The notes under the pieces were generated by a model. The model was not told the DNA's origin and ran no database searches. It saw only the letters and a program-made list of their open reading frames with translations. DNA of 64,000 nucleotides, taken from positions 19,978-83,977 of the forward strand of contig JANQGQ010000043.1 in assembly GCA_028277185.1 (NCBI GenBank), read 5' to 3'. The stretch is from Woeseiaceae bacterium. Its GTDB lineage: Bacteria > Pseudomonadota > Gammaproteobacteria > Steroidobacterales > Woeseiaceae. The position numbers and the translations under genes were made by a program. Shown piece after piece: positions 59,675 to 64,000 of this stretch (positions within the stretch are counted from its first letter, which is position 1; each line of letters begins with the position of its first letter).

Positions 59675-60427
59675 ATGAGCGACAGGGAGGTTGACTACGA
59701 CGACATCGAAACGCGTCGGCGTCAGTCGTCGAGCCGCCGACGGATGTCGCCCGGCCGCCGTCTCGTTTACGCGATCGGCATGCCGATCCTCCGACTGGTC
59801 GTCTGGACCCTGCACTGGACCTATCGCCCGCAACCGATGATCGGCAGCGAGGTTGTCGAGCGCATCCTGGCGGACCCGGGCCGTGCTTACATACCGTGCT
59901 ACTGGCACCAGCAGAACCTGATGTGCACGGTCTACCTCAGAGAATGGTTCGCGCGCGGCTTTCGCGCCAGTTACATCATTTCCGCGTCGGTGGACGGCGA
60001 GGTGCCCGCGCGCATGGCCCGTCTCTGGGGCGCCGACGTCATCCGCGGCTCGGCGGCCAACACCGGCGCGCTCGTGCTCCGCGACGCGCGCGAGAAGCTG
60101 CACGACGGCATCTCGATCGTCGCGACGCCGGACGGCCCGCTCGGACCAGCTTTCGAGTTCAAAACCGGCATCGTGCTGATGGCGCGGATCGGTAACGCGC
60201 CGCTGGTCCCGATCGCCAGCGCCGCGGATCGCGCCTGGTATCTCGACACCTGGGATCGTTTCATGATTCCCAAGCCCTTCGCACGCACGATCTTCGCCGT
60301 CGGCCAGCCCGTCGAGGTCCCGCCCAGGGCATCGATGGAAGAACTGGAAGCCATTCGCAGCACGATGCAGGAACGCATCGAGGCGCTGATTCAGGAAAGC
60401 AAGCGGGCGGTCGTCGAGGCGACGTAG
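59675..60427 (+). CDS. DUF374 lysophospholipid acyltransferase-family protein
   Basis: The 250-residue protein starts with a basic region and a membrane anchor (LVYAIGMPILRLVVWTLHW). The conserved block CYWHQQNLMC, then ISASVDGEVPARMARLWGADVIRGSAAN and ATPDGPLGPAFEFKTGIVLMA is the DUF374 core, related to PlsC and lipid A acyltransferases. It follows lpxA by 40 bases and converges on the gnnB-like gene with a 37-base overlap. Context suggests an acyltransferase for lipid A. Confidence 0.8.
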   Translation: MSDREVDYDDIETRRRQSSSRRRMSPGRRLVYAIGMPILRLVVWTLHWTYRPQPMIGSEVVERILADPGRAYIPCYWHQQNLMCTVYLREWFARGFRASYIISASVDGEVPARMARLWGADVIRGSAANTGALVLRDAREKLHDGISIVATPDGPLGPAFEFKTGIVLMARIGNAPLVPIASAADRAWYLDTWDRFMIPKPFARTIFAVGQPVEVPPRASMEELEAIRSTMQERIEALIQESKRAVVEAT

Positions 60428-61488
60428 TCGATTTCCTCTTCGGTCATTTCGGGGAATATCGGCAGGGATATGCAGCGTTCGGCGGCATGCTCCGAAGCAG
60501 ACAGATCCGTCCACCGGCAGACCTTCTCAAAGTGCTCGTGCCGATGCAGCGGCTTGCGGTAGTACAGCGCTGTCGCAATGCCCGCGGCCTTGAGCTGCTC
60601 TGCCAGCGCCGCGCGATCGTCTACGAGGATCGTGTAGTAACCCCAGGCATGCCGCGTACCGTCCGGTGTCGCCTGCGTTACCGCCCCGGTGGACTCGAGT
60701 GCGGCGTTGTAGCGTGCGGCAATCTTCCGCCGACGGTCGATCGTGTCGTCGAGCATGGGTAGTTTGATGTTCACGGCCGCCGCCTGCATCTCGTCGAGGC
60801 GGCTGTTGTAGCCGAGCATCCGATGCTCGCCGCCGCCGTCGAGGCCGTGATTGCGGAGCTGCCGCATCCGCTCGTCGACCCTGGGCTCGTTCGTCACGAC
60901 CATACCGCCGTCGCCGAAGCAACCGAGTGTCTTGGTCGGGTAGAAGCTCAGAGCGCCCGTGTCGCCGAAACAGCCGGTTTGTCGCCCGCCCAGCTCTGCT
61001 CCCAGACTCTGGGCGCAGTCCTCGACGACGACCAGTCCGTGGCGGCTGGCAAGCGCCATGATCGCGTCCATGTCGGCCGGCAACCCGAAGAGATGCACGG
61101 GAATGATTGCGCGTGTGCTGTCGTTGATCGCCGCCTCGATCAGGGCCGGGTCCAGATTGAAGGTTGCCGGATCGATATCCACTAGAACGGGCGTCGCGCC
61201 GACGTATTCGACGGCTTCGACCGTCGCCGCGAAGGTGAAGGGCGTGGTGATGACTTCGTCGCCGGGACCGACCTCGAGTCCTGCCAGCGCAAGCTTCAGC
61301 GCATCGGTGCCCGAGTTACAGGCAACGGCAAACTCCGTGCCGACGTAGCGAGCAACGGCGGCCTCGAGCTCGCGCACATGCGGACCGAGTATGTAGGCGC
61401 CGCTGCGGGCGATCTCGGCGAATGCTGCGTCGAACTGATCCGCGTGCGCCGCGAAGCCGCGGCGCAGATCGAGAAACGGTACGTTCAC
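60391..61488 (-). CDS. DegT/DnrJ-type aminotransferase, GnnB-like
   Basis: The 365-residue PLP enzyme has GTDALKLALAG, VHLFGLPADMDAI, EDCAQSLGA and the PLP lysine K186 in FYPTKTLGCFGDGG. It belongs to the sugar aminotransferases that act on 3-keto-UDP-GlcNAc (GnnB, WbpE). Its start overlaps the gnnA-like stop by four bases. The pairing with a Gfo/Idh oxidoreductase beside lpxA and lpxH matches gnnA/gnnB of Acidithiobacillus, which make UDP-GlcNAc3N for amide-linked lipid A. An O-antigen role is the alternative. Confidence 0.75.
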   Translation of the reverse strand: MNVPFLDLRRGFAAHADQFDAAFAEIARSGAYILGPHVRELEAAVARYVGTEFAVACNSGTDALKLALAGLEVGPGDEVITTPFTFAATVEAVEYVGATPVLVDIDPATFNLDPALIEAAINDSTRAIIPVHLFGLPADMDAIMALASRHGLVVVEDCAQSLGAELGGRQTGCFGDTGALSFYPTKTLGCFGDGGMVVTNEPRVDERMRQLRNHGLDGGGEHRMLGYNSRLDEMQAAAVNIKLPMLDDTIDRRRKIAARYNAALESTGAVTQATPDGTRHAWGYYTILVDDRAALAEQLKAAGIATALYYRKPLHRHEHFEKVCRWTDLSASEHAAERCISLPIFPEMTEEEIDYVASTTARLLS

Positions 61489-62426
61489 GCTGCGCTCCCC
61501 GCCGCCTGCTCGCCGATCACGGAAGCCGTCTCGAGAGCCTGCATCGCGGAACGCCCGGAGACCAGCGGCTCACCGCCGTTCGCTACCGCCTCGAGAAACG
61601 CCTCGGCCTGCGCCATCATCGGATCGGCTGTCGGAAAATCGGTCTTCTCGATCAGCACATCCTCGGGCGTCGTTATCGCTCCGTCATGCTTCCGCCGATA
61701 GCTCGTGACCACCCGGTTCTGGAGATCGGCTGACAGGTAGGCATCGTTCTGGAAAATCCTCAAAGAGCGTTCGCTCTTCTGGCTGATGCGGCTGCTCGTG
61801 ACGTTGGCGATACAGCCGTTGGCGAAGAGAATACGCGCGTTGGCGACGTCTACGCTGTCGGAGAACACGCAGCGACCGACCGCGTCCACCCGCTGCATCG
61901 GCGACCGAACGAAGCTGTGAATCAGGTCGATGTCGTGAATCATCAAGTCGAGCACGACCGATACGTCCAGCGCACGCGGCTTGTAAGGCGCGATCCGGTT
62001 GGACTCGATGAACTGCGGTTGCTCGATGAGGCCGCCTAAGGAGCGTACGGCCGGATTGAACCGCTCCAGGTGTCCGACCTGAAACACGAGGCCGCGGGAC
62101 TCGGCAAGCCCGACGAGATCCTGCGCTTCGTCCATCGTCGCCGCAAGCGGCTTTTCGAGCAGCACGTGGATGCCGCTGTCGAGACAATGGTGGGTGACTT
62201 CGTGATGCGTCGAGGTCGGCGTCGCGATGGCGACGGCATCGACCGCTTCCAGCAGGTCGCGGTAGTCGGCGACGGCTTCGACGCCGAAGCGTTCCGCGAC
62301 GGCGCGGGCACGGCCGGTATCCGCATCCGCCACACCGAGCAGATTGGACGCTGGCAGAGCAGCCAGCTTCTCAGCGTGGCGCTCACCCTGGACGCCAACT
62401 CCGATGACGGCGGTCTGCAGAGTCAT
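61485..62426 (-). CDS. Gfo/Idh/MocA oxidoreductase, GnnA-like
   Basis: The 313-residue protein has the NAD-binding N-terminus (AVIGVGVQGERHAEKLAAL), the E-K-P motif at 91-93, GHLERFNPAVRSL and DLMIHDIDLIHSFV. This is the sugar-dehydrogenase layout of GnnA and WbpB. GnnA oxidises UDP-GlcNAc at C3 with NAD+. Four-base overlaps with both lpxH upstream and the aminotransferase downstream show a coupled operon. Confidence 0.75.
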   Translation of the reverse strand: MTLQTAVIGVGVQGERHAEKLAALPASNLLGVADADTGRARAVAERFGVEAVADYRDLLEAVDAVAIATPTSTHHEVTHHCLDSGIHVLLEKPLAATMDEAQDLVGLAESRGLVFQVGHLERFNPAVRSLGGLIEQPQFIESNRIAPYKPRALDVSVVLDLMIHDIDLIHSFVRSPMQRVDAVGRCVFSDSVDVANARILFANGCIANVTSSRISQKSERSLRIFQNDAYLSADLQNRVVTSYRRKHDGAITTPEDVLIEKTDFPTADPMMAQAEAFLEAVANGGEPLVSGRSAMQALETASVIGEQAAGSAA

Positions 62427-63238
62427 GTGGACGCTCCGGCGGCGCGCTCACGGGTTTCGCTGGCGGGCGGAGATTCAGTCGGCGCGGCAACTACGTCCGC
62501 CAGTTCGACGAAGCGGGCCCCGCTTTCGTCGATCCGAAACGCGCAGGGCGCATCGAGCCAGGTACCCAGATTGACCGAACGCAGGCGGCGACCTTCTACA
62601 TCGAGTTCGCAGTCGTCGCGCGTATGCACGTGACCGCTGACGATCATGTCGAAAGGGCGTTCGCGGAATACGTTCGTGGCGTGCGTGCGAATCATTTCAA
62701 TGACCTTGCTTGAGCAAAACCCGCCGTTGTTCGACGAATACTGCCGGCTTGCCGCGCTGGCGCGGTCGCCGATTTTTGCTATCAGCCAACCGGGCAGCCG
62801 GCGGCAGAGAAAGTGTATTGGGGGCGTCCGCAGAAACCAGCGCAGGAACAGGTAGCTCTTGTCGTCCGGATTCATCTCGTCACCGTGCTCGAGACGCACT
62901 GTCCGGCCCAAGATCGGGAGATACGCCGGCCCCTCGTGCACGGCGACGCCGAGCTTGCGCTCCCAAAAGTGCCTGAGATACAGATCGTGATTCCCTTCGA
63001 AGTAGACGATCCTGACGCCGCGCTGTCGAAGGGCGCGGAGCCGTTCAATGACCGCGGCATAGCGTTTGATGAAATAGTCGTGATCGGCGACCCACAGATC
63101 GAATATGTCGCCGAGCAGATAGAGTTCGCTGACGTCGGGGTCGCGCTCGAGCGCGGCGAGAAAATCGATGAACCTGAGGCACCGTTCTCCGTCGGGCGAC
63201 GCGATATGGATGTCCGAAACGAGTACGGCGGCTGGCAT
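62423..63238 (-). CDS. lpxH: UDP-2,3-diacylglucosamine diphosphatase
   Basis: The 271-residue metallophosphoesterase shows D-x-H (SDIHIAS), GDIFDLW, GNHDLYLRHFWERKLGV, the His of LEHGDEMN, the segment RTHATNVF and the closing GHVHTR. These are the LpxH metal ligands. The enzyme releases UMP from UDP-diacylglucosamine to give lipid X. It is first in the lpxH-gnnA-gnnB operon. Confidence 0.9.
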   Translation of the reverse strand: MPAAVLVSDIHIASPDGERCLRFIDFLAALERDPDVSELYLLGDIFDLWVADHDYFIKRYAAVIERLRALRQRGVRIVYFEGNHDLYLRHFWERKLGVAVHEGPAYLPILGRTVRLEHGDEMNPDDKSYLFLRWFLRTPPIHFLCRRLPGWLIAKIGDRASAASRQYSSNNGGFCSSKVIEMIRTHATNVFRERPFDMIVSGHVHTRDDCELDVEGRRLRSVNLGTWLDAPCAFRIDESGARFVELADVVAAPTESPPASETRERAAGAST

Positions 63239-63450
63239 GAGCGGCTTTTGGGCGGCAGGCCGGTAGTATACTTTACGGGAACACCGGCACCAGCTACGAA
63301 AATTTCGAACTATCGCAGCCGCTCAGGCACCCGCCGGCCGATGTTGCTCTGTCACAACGCACAAGAGATCCAGAGCGAGCATCTGCAGTCTGACGATTAG
63401 CCTCTTCCGGCCGGGAAAGAGCGGCGGCGGATGAGGAACGGACGGTGGAC
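63239..63450. other. Spacer between rRNA terminator and lpxH
   Basis: About 210 bases with one short AT-rich spot near 63.27 kb that could be the lpxH promoter, and an imperfect palindrome near 63.40 kb. I see no gene. Confidence 0.35.
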
Positions 63451-63483
63451 AAAAAAAGCCCCGACCAGGACGGTCGGGGCTTT
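63451..63483 (-). terminator. rRNA operon terminator
   Basis: On the minus strand the AGCCCCGACC / GGTCGGGGCT stem is followed by seven T. It lies 12 bases past the 5S gene end. Confidence 0.9.
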
Positions 63484-63494
63484 CGCGATTAAGA

Positions 63495-63612
63495 GCCTGG
63501 CGGTGTCCTACTCTCACATGGGGAGACCCCACACTACCATCGGCGCTGAGCGTTTTCACTTCCGAGTTCGGAATGGAATCGGGTGGTTCCCACTCGCTAT
63601 TGCCGCCAGGCA
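63495..63612 (-). rRNA. rrf: 5S ribosomal RNA
   Basis: 118 nt. The ends TGCCTGGCGGC and GCCGCCAGGC type pair with each other. Internal text follows the 5S pattern (minus strand CCGATTCCATTCCGAACTCG, then ATGGTAGTGTGGGGTCTCCC). The boundaries are estimated from the terminal helix. Confidence 0.95.
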
Positions 63613-63621
63613 AACCGGTTA

Positions 63622-63700
63622 GGAAGAGGTGTCGGAAAAAGGTGTCAGATCTATTTTTTTCGGAAAAATAGATCTGACACCTTTTTCCGACACCTCTTCC
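63622..63700. repeat. Perfect 37-bp inverted repeat in the 23S-5S spacer
   Basis: Arms 63622-63658 and 63664-63700 are exact reverse complements with a 5-base loop (TTCGG). They share GGTGTCAGA and the A/T-rich centre with the repeat at 51524-51582. The long hairpin would be transcribed within the rRNA precursor between 23S and 5S. Confidence 0.85.
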
Positions 63701-63776
63701 TGAATAAATAACAATTCGAACTTCTTCCGACGCGTGTCGCATACAACATGTCGCACGCCAAAGTGCTTTGGCGTTA

Positions 63777-64000
<224 letters not shown>

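Overview
The window looks like a chromosome segment of a GC-rich, Gram-negative gammaproteobacterium. Supporting signs are lipid A genes (lpxA, lpxH), a TonB-dependent receptor, the gene order birA-coaX-SPOR-tRNA-Thr that is familiar from Pseudomonas-like genomes, an UrcA-family protein, and an ECF sigma factor paired with a Ser/Thr kinase. I cannot name the species; a marine or Xanthomonadales-like lineage is a guess.

Layout. (1) 1-20.6 kb is ordinary accessory chromosome: SYLF protein, methyltransferase, LCCL protein, truncated haemoglobin, sigma factor/kinase pair, MarR and AraC regulators, hydrolase, ankyrin protein, lipoprotein sulfatase, and an NrtR-SPFH-NAD-kinase-like-AAA run behind a double-palindrome operator. 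(2) 20.7-25.1 kb is visibly poorer in GC and holds a degraded ORF, a VOC lipoprotein, a membrane protein and an OLD-family nuclease. It looks like an older island. (3) 25,154-38,927 is a 13.77 kb integrated element. It sits exactly in the 7-nt anticodon loop of a tRNA-Thr(UGU) gene, so the two halves of the host tRNA now lie 13.8 kb apart. The element carries its own complete, divergent tRNA-Thr(UGU) 86 bp inside the junction. (4) 39.0-63.2 kb is chromosome again: SPOR, coaX, birA, plsY, diacylglycerol kinase, M61 protease, DDAH-like/CtlX-like pair, two GSTs, TonB receptor, dienoyl-CoA-reductase-like SDR, DUF5916 protein, and a lipid A cluster (lpxA, DUF374 acyltransferase, gnnB-like, gnnA-like, lpxH). 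(5) 63.45-64 kb is the end of an rRNA operon on the minus strand: 23S 3' end, a spacer with a perfect 37-bp inverted repeat, 5S, and a terminator.

The element is the most interesting part. It has a tyrosine integrase preceded by a DUF4224 gene, a second FimB-like recombinase, several small HTH proteins, an HTH replication-type protein, two NUMOD4 proteins, a lone XkdF-type phage prohead protease without other capsid genes, and a two-gene module in which a GHKL ATPase is fused to a C-terminal region with an Rx4H (HEPN-like) motif. Five copies of a 14-bp palindrome (consensus TGCAATTAATTGCA, each variant one transition away) are spread over its right two thirds. Two of them overlap likely -35 boxes, which suggests one regulator for the whole element. 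Four TTTTGGAC motifs cluster at its two ends as candidate integrase arm sites. The size and gene content resemble a phage satellite carrying defence cargo, but that is inference.

All calls come from reading the sequence and remembered family motifs. No database search was run.
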